Source of the DNA: Pelagibius sp040217155
Lineage (GTDB): Bacteria > Pseudomonadota > Alphaproteobacteria > Kiloniellales > Kiloniellaceae
NCBI GenBank assembly: GCA_040217155.1
Contig: JAVJNS010000036.1
Location: 186,001-250,000, forward strand
Length of the DNA stretch: 64,000 nt
Reading direction: 5' to 3'
Shown here: piece after piece, positions 34,756 to 42,556 of the stretch
How positions within the stretch are numbered: position 1 is the first letter of the stretch
Layout of the letters: every line of letters starts with the position of its first letter
Translations under genes and position numbers: made by a program
Notes under the pieces: generated by a model
Databases searched by the model: none
Told to the model about the DNA's origin: nothing
Seen by the model: the letters and a program-made list of their open reading frames with translations, nothing else

Positions 34756-35661
34756 ATGGACACAGAATGCGTGCGCCTCTTCGTCCTGGCGGCAGAAAAG
34801 CTCAACATAAGTGCGGCCGGCCGGGAGCTTGGCTTTGCCCCGGCCGTGGCCAGCGCCCGACTCGCGAAGCTGGAAAACGCCCTGGGCGCGGACCTGCTGC
34901 ACCGTTCGACCCGAAAGGTGGCTTTGTCACTGGAGGGGGCTGAGTTTCTGCCCTACGCCAAAGAAATCCTCGCCCAGGAAAGCGCAGCCTGCGCCGCATT
35001 GGGGTTGGGGAGTCCGACAGCGACGGGCACGTTGCGGTTCGCCGCGCCCAGCACCTTTGCCCAGCTCTACGTCGCGCCGCTGCTGCCGGAATTCTTGAAG
35101 CTGCACCAGGGTGTCAGCCTCGACCTGAGACTCTCGGATACGCAATTCGATCTGATCGAAGGCAGCTTCGACCTGGCACTGCGCAATTACGTGCTCGAGG
35201 ACAGCAGCCTCAAGGCTCGAAAACTCGCAGATGACGTGCGCATCCTCTGCGCGTCGCCAGATTATCTCGAACAGAACGGAACGCCTCAACATCCCGACGA
35301 CCTTCGGAAACACCAGTTGGTCGGTTTTCAGGGACAGTTGCCGAGACGGTTGTTCGACCGTGAGGGGCGAGCAGCGCAATTCGACCCCCGCGGGGCAGGA
35401 TGCCGCGTGGTCGTTGACGACGGATTGAGCCAGAAGATCGCGACAATCGCGGGGGCGGGAATTTCGATGAATTCGCTGTGGAGCGTTCACAAAGAGATTC
35501 AGGACAGTTCTCTTGTGCGGGTCTTGCCTGACTACAAGGTCGACGTCCAATCTGCGATTTGGCTCGTCTACCCGAAGTCAAACGTCCTGACCGCGAAGGT
35601 TCGGGTCTTTATCGATTTTCTTTTGGCGAAGATTGGTGATCCGCCGATCTGGGAAAGATAA
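34756..35661 (+). CDS. LysR family transcriptional regulator
   Basis: A 301-aa DNA-binding regulator. The N-terminal winged helix runs from MDTECVRLFVLAAE through ISAAGRELGFAPAVASARLAKLE, and the effector domain has the usual PLLPEFLKLHQGVSLDLRLSD start. It is most like the group controlling nearby redox genes. It is divergent from the LLM-SDR pair and upstream of a decayed isomerase and a quinone oxidoreductase. A truncated, highly similar copy of this gene lies at 37304-37620. AT-rich upstream DNA suggests acquired origin. Confidence 0.9.
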   Translation: MDTECVRLFVLAAEKLNISAAGRELGFAPAVASARLAKLENALGADLLHRSTRKVALSLEGAEFLPYAKEILAQESAACAALGLGSPTATGTLRFAAPSTFAQLYVAPLLPEFLKLHQGVSLDLRLSDTQFDLIEGSFDLALRNYVLEDSSLKARKLADDVRILCASPDYLEQNGTPQHPDDLRKHQLVGFQGQLPRRLFDREGRAAQFDPRGAGCRVVVDDGLSQKIATIAGAGISMNSLWSVHKEIQDSSLVRVLPDYKVDVQSAIWLVYPKSNVLTAKVRVFIDFLLAKIGDPPIWER

Positions 35662-35668
35662 TGGCGCG

Positions 35669-35900
35669 ATGAACGATCCGGAAGTATTTGAACGGTCAAT
35701 GACACAAGCCGGGCTGGACGGGCTCCACTTTCCCGCGCGTTGCCAGTGGGTGTGACGTCAAGGCCGGGTTGTACGCCAATGCCGCGACCACGGTCGCACA
35801 TGGCATCTTCGGTATCCCCACATTCTTTGTTGGAGGCGAAATGTTCTTTGGGAAGAGGTCTCTCAGCCAAGTAGAGGAAGAGACCCTCATCCAATCCTGA
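35669..35900 (+). pseudogene. Truncated, frameshifted DsbA-fold (2-hydroxychromene-2-carboxylate isomerase-like) remnant
   Basis: From ATG 35669 one frame reads NDPEVFERSMTQAGLDG and then stops. A second frame reads DVKAGLYANAATTVAHG, then IFGIPTFFVGGEMFFGKRSL, and ends with a TGA at 35900. Together these are the C-terminal third of a DsbA-family/HCCA-isomerase-like protein, including the cis-proline GIPTFFV motif. The N-terminal two thirds are missing and a frameshift lies near 35720. It begins 7 bp after the lysR stop, so it is probably the dead remains of a cotranscribed gene. Confidence 0.72.
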
Positions 35901-36077
35901 GCGGCGTGTGTGCGGGCAAACTCGAGAAAGAACTTTCGCCGACCTAGAGTTTTTTTAGACTCTTGAAGAGCTACGGTCGACTGAACCGCTGGGCCGCTTA
36001 GCCACCACATCGCGACACATTCACACACCTATCTCATCGTTCGCTGCCCAGGTGCACCGACTGCCTTCTCCTTTATT

Positions 36078-36087
36078 ATATCGATAT
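36078..36087. promoter_or_regulatory. Palindrome in the AT-rich leader of the quinone oxidoreductase gene
   Basis: ATATCGATAT is a perfect 10-bp palindrome, followed within 60 nt by CGATATATTATA in a markedly AT-rich stretch (about 36070-36150). It could be an operator or part of the promoter for the gene at 36178. Confidence 0.3.
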
Positions 36088-36177
36088 GCGAAAAAATGTT
36101 TTCTGAACCGGACCATTTATATTCTTACGATATATTATACCTTAAGGACTAACCCAATCCCGCTCAGGAGAAGTCCG

Positions 36178-37167
36178 ATGAAAGCAATGGTCCTGAATGA
36201 ATATGGCGACAATGCCAAATTCAATTTGGCCGAGTTATCTCAACCCTTGGCCAAGGCTGGACATGTTGTGGTGCGCGTCGCCGCGACCAGTGTGAACACG
36301 GTCGATACCATGATCCGTCAAATGGGGCAGGAAAACCTGCCGCTTGCGCCTGACTTTCCAGCGGTGCTTGGCATGGACTTTGCCGGTACCGTAGAGTCGG
36401 TAGGTGAAGGCGTGACCAATTTTGCCCCGGGCGATGAGGTCTATGGCTGCGCCGGGGGGCTCGCCGACCTCCAGGGCGCGCTCGCGGAATACATGCTGGC
36501 CGACGTCAGACTGATTGCCCTGAAACCGAAGTCGCTTTCAATGCGGGAGGCGGCGGCGCTGCCGCTGGTCGGCATTACCGCCTACGAGGGCCTGCAACGT
36601 GCGGGCCTTCAGGCCGGCCAGAGAATTCTGGTTCACGGCGGCGCGGGCGGCGTCGGACATGTTGTCGTGCAATTGGCCAAGCATTTCGGCGCCGACGTCT
36701 ACGCTACGGGTACTGGCGAGAAGCAGATTGATGTGATCGAACGGTTTGGGGCCACCGCCATCGACTTTCAGACCGAAAAGGTCGCTGACTATGTCGCGAA
36801 GTATACCGGCGGCGCAGGTTTCGAAGTCATTTTCGATTCGGTTGGCGGGGCCAATTTGGCGAACTCCTTCGATGCAGCCGCATTGAACGCAAACATAGCC
36901 ACCACGGTATCCTTGCTGGAGTTGGATTTGGCGCCGGCTCACTTCAAAGGCTTGTCGCTGCACATCGTCTTCATGTTGATCCCCATGCTGCACAACCATA
37001 AGCGGGAAGAACACGGTGCTGTCCTGGCCAAGCTTAGCGAGTTTGTGGACGCAGACGCAGTGCAGCCGATGCTCGATGAAATGCGGTTTGGCCTTGCCGA
37101 AGTGGGGAAAGCGTACGACCGCCTGACCAGCGGACAAGCCGTTGGAAAGGTGGTCATAGAAATCTGA
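36178..37167 (+). CDS. Quinone oxidoreductase-like, MDR-family NADPH dehydrogenase
   Basis: A 329-aa medium-chain dehydrogenase/reductase of the zinc-free quinone-oxidoreductase type. A GroES-like N-terminal domain contains VLGMDFAGTVESVGEGV. The Rossmann domain contains VHGGAGGVGHVVVQLAKHFGA. The catalytic-zinc cysteine/histidine set is absent. ATG 36178 is chosen because AGGAG at 36166-36170 precedes it; an upstream in-frame start at 36052 would add 42 non-homologous residues. Substrate is likely a quinone or enone, by family only. Base composition is lower in GC than the flanking core genes. Confidence 0.88.
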   Translation: MKAMVLNEYGDNAKFNLAELSQPLAKAGHVVVRVAATSVNTVDTMIRQMGQENLPLAPDFPAVLGMDFAGTVESVGEGVTNFAPGDEVYGCAGGLADLQGALAEYMLADVRLIALKPKSLSMREAAALPLVGITAYEGLQRAGLQAGQRILVHGGAGGVGHVVVQLAKHFGADVYATGTGEKQIDVIERFGATAIDFQTEKVADYVAKYTGGAGFEVIFDSVGGANLANSFDAAALNANIATTVSLLELDLAPAHFKGLSLHIVFMLIPMLHNHKREEHGAVLAKLSEFVDADAVQPMLDEMRFGLAEVGKAYDRLTSGQAVGKVVIEI

Positions 37168-37191
37168 GGAATTGCCAGAGTTGGGTATCAG

Positions 37192-37241
37192 GGGAGCGGG
37201 CAGTTCTTCACATAAGAACGAGCACAGATCTGCTTGCTCCC
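37192..37241 (+). terminator. Compound stem-loop after the quinone oxidoreductase gene
   Basis: Outer arms GGGAGC (37192-37197) and GCTCCC (37236-37241) enclose an inner perfect hairpin GTTCTT-CACAT-AAGAAC (37203-37219). No U-tract follows, so it is a weak terminator candidate. Confidence 0.35.
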
Positions 37242-37303
37242 GCCGGAAGCGGCAAATCGGCAATCCAACCAGAATAGTGAGACTTAATCGAATTCTCTGC
37301 AGA

Positions 37304-37620
37304 GACGGGCCCATTGCGGTTCGTTGCGCACAGCCCTTTTGCCCAAATCTACGTCGCGCCACTGCTGCCGGCATTCTTGAAGCTGCACACCGGCATCAGC
37401 CTAGACCTGAGACTCTCCGATACGCAATTCGCTCTGGAGCGTTCACCGCGAAATCACGATTGGCTCGCTGGTTCGGGTCTTGCCGGACTACAATGTCGTC
37501 TCTCAGTCGGCCTTGTGGCTCGCCTATTCAGAATCGAATGTTTTGGCCGCAAAAGTCAGAACCATCATAGACTTCTCACTGGGCAAGATCGGCAAGTCCC
37601 CGGTGTGGGTCGAGCCATGA
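37304..37620 (+). pseudogene. LysR pseudogene, internal deletion copy of the 34756 gene
   Basis: Positions 37304-37431 closely match 35022-35149 of the intact lysR at nucleotide level (both encode VAPLLPxFLKLHxGxSLDLRLSD). The remainder, 37432-37620, matches the intact gene's 3' end, encoding LWSVHREI, then VRVLPDYNVVSQSALWLAY, SNVLAAKVR and the stop. The junction is an AATTCG hexamer that occurs twice in the intact gene (35144 and 35470), so 326 bp are missing and the frame is shifted. The DNA-binding N-terminus is also absent. It lies just upstream of dnaE and its open frame runs into dnaE by chance. Confidence 0.85.
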
Positions 37621-37697
37621 TGGCGCGCGCCAGCGCTTGCCGACGGAACGGCGCCGATGAGGGGCCGAAACGTCGCTACCCAGACATGACTGGGTCG

Positions 37698-37725
37698 CCG
37701 GCGACTTACCCCCAAAAAAGGCGAC
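37698..37725 (+). repeat. Direct repeat, right copy
   Basis: CCGGCGACTTACC, then CCCAAAAAAGGCGAC, matches the left copy at 32645-32669 with a short indel in the A-run. It lies between the LysR pseudogene and dnaE. Confidence 0.4.
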
Positions 37726-37781
37726 CTATGCACAGCTCTTCGCCCGTGACTCGACTCGCCGCTTGGGGGCAGACTCCGCCC

Positions 37782-40700
37782 ATGCCGCGCGCCGATTTCG
37801 TCCATCTCCGAGTCCACTCCGCCTATTCGCTCTCGGAAGGCGCGATCCCGGTGAAGGCTTTGGCCAAGCTGTGCCGGGAGCAGGCCATGCCGGCGGTGGC
37901 GGTCACCGACAGCGGCAACCTCTTCGGCGCCTTGGAATTCGCCCAGACCGCGCAGAAGGCCGGCGTGCAGCCCATCATCGGCTGCCAGTTGCAGGTTTCC
38001 CGGGCAACGGCGGAACCGCGCAGCGGCACCGCGCCGCCACCCGACCAACTGGTGCTGCTGGTGCAGAACCAGATCGGCTACGAGAACCTCATGCGCCTGG
38101 TCTCGCGCGCCTTCCTGGAAAGCGCGCCCAGCGAGGCGGCCCAGGTCAGTCTCGCGGTGCTGAAAGAGCACGCCGAGGGCCTGCTGGCGCTGACCGGGGG
38201 GGCCGGCGGTGCCGTCGGGCGCCTGCTGGCCGACGCGCAGGGCAAGGCCGCGGCGGCGGAACTGGCGCGGCTCGCCGCCATCTTTCCCGGCCGGCTCTAT
38301 GTCGAGTTGCAGCGCCACGGCCTGCCGGCGGAGGAACTCATCGAGCCCGGGCTGCTGGAACTGGCCTATGCCCACGACCTGCCGCTGGTCGCCACCAACG
38401 AGGCCTTCTTCCCGACCGCCGCCGATTACGAGGCCCATGACGCGCTGCTGTGCATCGCCGAGGGCGCCTACATCTCGCAGAGCGACCGGCGCCGCCTGAC
38501 CCCCGATCACGCCTTCAAGTCGGCGGCGGAGATGCGCGCGCTCTTCGCCGACCTGCCCGAGGCGGTCGACAACACCCTGGTGGTGGCGCAGCGCTGCGCC
38601 TACTTCCCGGAGTTCGTCAGCCCGATCCTGCCGCCCTTTACCACCACCGAGGGGCGCAGCGAGGCGCAGGAACTGCACGCCCAGTCCGAGTCCGGCCTGC
38701 AAGCGCGCCTGGAAAAGCAGGTCTTCACCGCGCAGATGGACGCGGCGGCGCGCGAGGCGGCGGCCAAACCCTACATCGATCGCCTGGCCTTCGAGCTCGG
38801 CGTCATCGAGGAGATGGGTTTCGCCGGCTACTTCCTCATCGTCGCCGACTTCATCAAGTGGGCCAAGGGGGAGGGCATTCCGGTGGGGCCGGGGCGCGGC
38901 TCGGGCGCCGGTTCGGTGGTCGCCTGGGCGCTGACCATCACCGACCTCGATCCGCTGCGCTTCGGCCTGCTGTTCGAGCGCTTCCTCAATCCCGAACGCG
39001 TGTCGATGCCGGACTTCGACATCGACTTCTGCCAGGACCGCCGCGACGAGGTGATCCGCTATGTGCAGAACAAGTACGGCGAGGACCGCGTCGCCCAGAT
39101 CATCACCTTCGGCAAGCTGCAGGCCCGCGCGGCGCTGCGCGACGTCGGCCGCGTGCTGCAGATGTCCTATCCGCAGGTCGACCGCATCTGCAAGCTGGTG
39201 CCCAACAACCCGGCCAACCCGGTCACCCTGCAGCAGGCCATCGACGGCGAGCCGCAGTTGCAGGAGATGCGCCGCGACGACGAATCGGTGGACAAGCTGA
39301 TCACCATCGCGCTGCGCCTCGAGGGGCTCTACCGTCACGCTTCGACCCACGCCGCCGGGGTGGTGATCGGCGACCGTCCGCTCGACCGGCTGGTGCCGCT
39401 CTACCGCGATCCGCGCTCCGACATGCCGGTGACGCAGTTCAACATGAAGTTCGTCGAGCAGGCCGGTCTGGTGAAGTTCGACTTTCTCGGCCTCAAGACC
39501 CTGACGGTGCTGCAGCGCGCCTGCGAACTGCTGGCGCGGCGCGGCATCGACATCGACCTGACGCTGATCCCGCTGGACGACAAAAAAGCCTTCGAGATGA
39601 TGAGCCGCGGCGACACCGTCGGCGTGTTCCAGTTTGAATCCTCGGGCATGCGCAGCCTGCTGCGCGAGGCGCGGGTCGACACCTTCGAGGACATCATCGC
39701 CCTGGTCGCGCTCTATCGGCCCGGCCCGATGGAGAACATCCCCAAGTACGTCGCTTGCAAGCACGGCAACGAGAAGCCGGAAGTCCTGCACGAGACCATC
39801 GAGCCGGTGGTCAAGGATACCTACGGCGTCATCATCTACCAGGAACAGGTGATGCAGATCGCCCAGGTCTTCGCCGACTACTCGCTGGGCCAGGCCGATC
39901 TGCTGCGCCGCGCCATGGGCAAGAAGATCAAGGCGGAGATGGACGCCCAGCGCGACATCTTCGTGAAGGGCGCCATGGACAAGGGCGTGACCAAGGAGCG
40001 CGCCAACTATGTCTTCGATCTGGTCGACAAGTTCGCCGGCTACGGCTTCAACAAGGCGCACTCGGCAGGCTATGCGCTGGTCGCCTATCAGACCGCCTAT
40101 CTGAAAGCCAACTACCCGGTGGAGTTCCTCGCCGCCTCGATGACCTACGACATGGGCAACACCGACAAGCTGAACGTCTACCGCCAGGAACTGCAGCGCC
40201 TCGACATCGATCTGCTGCCGCCGGACATCAACCGCTCTGCGCCCGACTTCGACGTCGAGATCGCGGCCGACGGCACGCCCGCCATCCGCTACGCCCTGGC
40301 GGCGCTGAAGAACGTCGGTGCCAACGCCATGGCGGCGGTTTCCGCCGAGCGCCGCGCCAACGGCCCGTTCAAGAGCCTGGCCGACGTCGCGCAGCGGCTC
40401 GACGCGAAGCTGATCAACAAGCGCCAGGTCGAGAACCTGGCCTGCGCCGGCGCCTTCGACGGCCTGAACCCGAACCGGGCGCAGGCCTACCACGCCGCCG
40501 AGACCATCGTGCGCCACGCCAGCGCCGCGGCCAGCGAGCGTGACAGCGCGCAGGTCAGCCTGTTCGGGGCGGCGGGCGAGGCCGGGCCGGCGACGCTGCC
40601 GCTGCTGCCCAGAGAAGACTGGCCGGGCATGGAGCGGCTGGATCACGAATACGCCGCCATCGGGTTCTTTCTCTCGGCCCACCCCTTGGACACCTACGGC

Positions 40701-41243
40701 GCCACGCTGGAGAAGGTGAAGGCGTCGACCTACGCCCAGTTGAAGGACAGCAAGGCCTCCGGCCTCCACACCCTGGCCGGCATCGTCCTCAGGAAGCGCG
40801 AGATCAACAACCGCAAGGGCCAGCGCATGGCCTTCGTGGAGTTCTCCGACGCCACCGGGGTCTACGAGGTGACGCTGTTCTCCGAGACCCTGGCCCAGTG
40901 CAGGGATCTGCTGGAGAGCGGCCAGAGCCTGCTGCTGCGGGTCTCTGCCGAGCACCGCGACGGCGACGAGCCGCGCCTCACCGCGCAGTCCCTGGAGCCG
41001 CTCGACAGCGCCGCGGCCAGGGCCTCCAACGGCCTCGACATCCACCTGAACTCGCCCGGCCCGCTGGAGAGCATCAAGACCCTGCTGGCGCGCGAGGGCA
41101 GGGGGCGTGGCCAGATCCGCCTCGTCCTCGCCCTGGAAGACGGGCAAGAGGTCGCCTTCGACCTCGGCCAGCGCTACCGCCTGTCGCCGGAGGTCCGCCA
41201 GGCCATCAAGGCGGTCCCCGGCGTGGTCATGCAGGATCGCTAA
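37782..41243 (+). CDS. dnaE: DNA polymerase III alpha subunit
   Basis: Replicative polymerase catalytic subunit, 1153 aa from ATG 37782. The N-terminal PHP domain opens with FVHLRVHSAYSLSEGAI. The palm carries PDFDIDF with D413 and D415 as likely catalytic aspartates. YRHASTHAAGVVIGD, GVFQFESSGMR and the helix-hairpin-helix region ending VENLACAGAFD follow, then an OB-fold domain. The open frame extends upstream to 37314, but that part is the lysR pseudogene. ATG 37728 is a possible alternative start. In related genomes dnaE usually sits next to lolD; here about 8.3 kb separates them. Confidence 0.95.
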   Translation: MPRADFVHLRVHSAYSLSEGAIPVKALAKLCREQAMPAVAVTDSGNLFGALEFAQTAQKAGVQPIIGCQLQVSRATAEPRSGTAPPPDQLVLLVQNQIGYENLMRLVSRAFLESAPSEAAQVSLAVLKEHAEGLLALTGGAGGAVGRLLADAQGKAAAAELARLAAIFPGRLYVELQRHGLPAEELIEPGLLELAYAHDLPLVATNEAFFPTAADYEAHDALLCIAEGAYISQSDRRRLTPDHAFKSAAEMRALFADLPEAVDNTLVVAQRCAYFPEFVSPILPPFTTTEGRSEAQELHAQSESGLQARLEKQVFTAQMDAAAREAAAKPYIDRLAFELGVIEEMGFAGYFLIVADFIKWAKGEGIPVGPGRGSGAGSVVAWALTITDLDPLRFGLLFERFLNPERVSMPDFDIDFCQDRRDEVIRYVQNKYGEDRVAQIITFGKLQARAALRDVGRVLQMSYPQVDRICKLVPNNPANPVTLQQAIDGEPQLQEMRRDDESVDKLITIALRLEGLYRHASTHAAGVVIGDRPLDRLVPLYRDPRSDMPVTQFNMKFVEQAGLVKFDFLGLKTLTVLQRACELLARRGIDIDLTLIPLDDKKAFEMMSRGDTVGVFQFESSGMRSLLREARVDTFEDIIALVALYRPGPMENIPKYVACKHGNEKPEVLHETIEPVVKDTYGVIIYQEQVMQIAQVFADYSLGQADLLRRAMGKKIKAEMDAQRDIFVKGAMDKGVTKERANYVFDLVDKFAGYGFNKAHSAGYALVAYQTAYLKANYPVEFLAASMTYDMGNTDKLNVYRQELQRLDIDLLPPDINRSAPDFDVEIAADGTPAIRYALAALKNVGANAMAAVSAERRANGPFKSLADVAQRLDAKLINKRQVENLACAGAFDGLNPNRAQAYHAAETIVRHASAAASERDSAQVSLFGAAGEAGPATLPLLPREDWPGMERLDHEYAAIGFFLSAHPLDTYGATLEKVKASTYAQLKDSKASGLHTLAGIVLRKREINNRKGQRMAFVEFSDATGVYEVTLFSETLAQCRDLLESGQSLLLRVSAEHRDGDEPRLTAQSLEPLDSAAARASNGLDIHLNSPGPLESIKTLLAREGRGRGQIRLVLALEDGQEVAFDLGQRYRLSPEVRQAIKAVPGVVMQDR

Positions 41244-41329
41244 GCGGCCCTGCGGGCCAAGTCAGTGGTTTGCCGATGATGGGGAAGACCGCGCCCGTTC
41301 GGGATAGCGGCGCCGAACCTCTCGCGTCA

Positions 41330-41358
41330 TTGAATTCTTGGCGGATATCTCCTATATA
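41330..41358 (+). promoter_or_regulatory. Candidate promoter for the cold-shock gene
   Basis: TTGAAT at 41330-41335 and TATATA at 41353-41358 are 17 nt apart in an AT-rich patch. They would give a 5' leader of about 145 nt before the start at 41509, like the long structured leaders of cold-inducible cspA messages. Confidence 0.45.
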
Positions 41359-41508
41359 TTTGCCCTAGGTATTGCATTTGTCTGGTGCTGCCTGCATGGC
41401 CGGTACACTGATCGGCTGCGTTCTCCCCCGACGATGTGAGCGTTAAGCCGAGCGCGCCGACACCTTGAGTGTGACGCGAATTCAACATTTATGTTAGAGG
41501 CAATGACG

Positions 41509-41718
41509 ATGGCAACTGGTACCGTAAAGTGGTTCAACCCGACCAAGGGCTTTGGCTTCATCGAGCCGGAAGATGGATCGAAAGACGTTTTCGTCCACAT
41601 TTCGGCGGTCGAGCGCGCCGGGTTGAGTTCGCTTGGCGAGGGGCAGAAGGTTTCCTATGAGCTTCAGACCGGACAGAACGGCAAATCTTCCGCCGAGAAC
41701 CTGTCGGTCAGCGAATAG
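41509..41718 (+). CDS. cspA: CspA-type cold-shock protein
   Basis: Single cold-shock domain protein of 69 aa that binds single-stranded RNA/DNA as an RNA chaperone. RNP1 is KGFGFIEP and RNP2 is VFVHIS; the N-terminus MATGTVKWFN is standard. Three in-frame ATGs occur (41491, 41503, 41509); AGAGG at 41496-41500 best serves 41509. Symbol is by family; paralogues are usually several per genome. The next two genes are small and basic. Confidence 0.92.
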   Translation: MATGTVKWFNPTKGFGFIEPEDGSKDVFVHISAVERAGLSSLGEGQKVSYELQTGQNGKSSAENLSVSE

Positions 41719-41953
41719 CAAGGTAGCGCCTCCAACGCCGGTCGTGGCGCAGCGTCGGCGCCGCGGCCTTCAATGATCGTTCGACGGGCCGAAGAGAGCG
41801 GGCGGGCTGCTCCGCCAGCGTTCCTTCGACAGCGTCAGAGGCGAGGAACGAAAGCAATAGACGGCGCGCCGTGGACAGCCGTGCGCGGTTTCGCGCGCCC
41901 TCCGGTGGATCCGCGCCTGGCCAAGAAGGCGGCCGACAGGATTAAGGAAGACG

Positions 41954-42127
41954 ATGGCCAGAAAACCAAATTACAATTTCGAACGCAAAGAACGCGAACG
42001 GCTGAAAGCGGAAAAGAAGGCCAAACGCGCCTTGGAAAAGAAGGAAGCCCGGGAGGCGAAATCCGGGCAATCCGAAGCCTCCGGGCAAAGCGACGGCCAA
42101 GACCCGCTGGCACCCACGGCCGAGTGA
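41954..42127 (+). CDS. Small basic conserved-looking protein, 57 aa
   Basis: The frame from ATG 41954 reads MARKPNYNFERKERERLKAE, then Lys/Ala/Glu-rich sequence and a Gly/Ser/Gln/Pro-rich tail to TGA 42127. AAGGAAG at 41944-41950 precedes it. Short proteins opening MARKPNY.FERRERER occur in many alphaproteobacteria, often near a cold-shock gene, but I know no function. The first 35 residues should form one charged helix. Rated real because of the start context and N-terminal pattern. Confidence 0.7.
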   Translation: MARKPNYNFERKERERLKAEKKAKRALEKKEAREAKSGQSEASGQSDGQDPLAPTAE

Positions 42128-42236
42128 CCGGGCGTTAGTGCCGTCGTCCAAAGTCCGAGTCTGCGGCCCCACGGCTGATCCGGCTTCTCGGCAACCATAA
42201 CCACAGCCAGTGACGCGCCCGGCGACGCAGCGGGCA

Positions 42237-42280
42237 TTCATCGGCAACGCCGCCGGCGTTCATCGGCAACGCCGCCGGCG
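42237..42280 (+). repeat. Tandem 22-bp direct repeat, two copies
   Basis: TTCATCGGCAACGCCGCCGG plus CG is repeated head to tail at 42237-42258 and 42259-42280, followed by a TTCA partial copy. It lies 45 bp upstream of the 76-aa gene. Confidence 0.85.
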
Positions 42281-42325
42281 TTCAAGCGGCCTGACGCTTA
42301 CTCGGCCATATACGGAGACGGAGCG

Positions 42326-42556
42326 ATGGCTCGTAAAAAAACCAAAGGCAAGGCTGTCGGATTCACAATGTTCAACGTCACTTACGAAGACGGGACGGTG
42401 ACGTCCAACCGGCGGGTGGCGAACGAACTGCTCGATCAATCCTTCGGTGACGATCTCCTGGACCTGGCGCGCACCGCGATCCAGGACCAGGACAATGACA
42501 TCGCCCAGCGCTCCAATCAGCGCCGCGCCAAGGTCAAGGCCCTGACCAAGGCCTGA
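42326..42556 (+). CDS. Small hypothetical protein, 76 aa
   Basis: I cannot name a family. The product opens with the basic MARKKTKGKAVG, then FTMFNVTYEDGTVTSNRRV, which looks like a beta-hairpin, and an acidic helical middle (ELLDQSFGDDLLDLARTAI). It ends in QRRAKVKALTKA. The codon usage and charge pattern are protein-like, and a purine-rich GGAGACGGAG lies just before the ATG. It lies between the cspA cluster and the rpsB operon on the same strand. Confidence 0.65.
   Translation: MARKKTKGKAVGFTMFNVTYEDGTVTSNRRVANELLDQSFGDDLLDLARTAIQDQDNDIAQRSNQRRAKVKALTKA

Noticed and set aside
35961..36020. tRNA-like 3' end (TCGACT ... GCCACCA)
   Set aside because: Acceptor and T-stem pairing fail and no anticodon arm can be drawn.
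36052..36177. 42-codon N-terminal extension of the quinone oxidoreductase
   Set aside because: The AT-rich leader encodes no conserved residues, and AGGAG at 36166-36170 fits the ATG at 36178.
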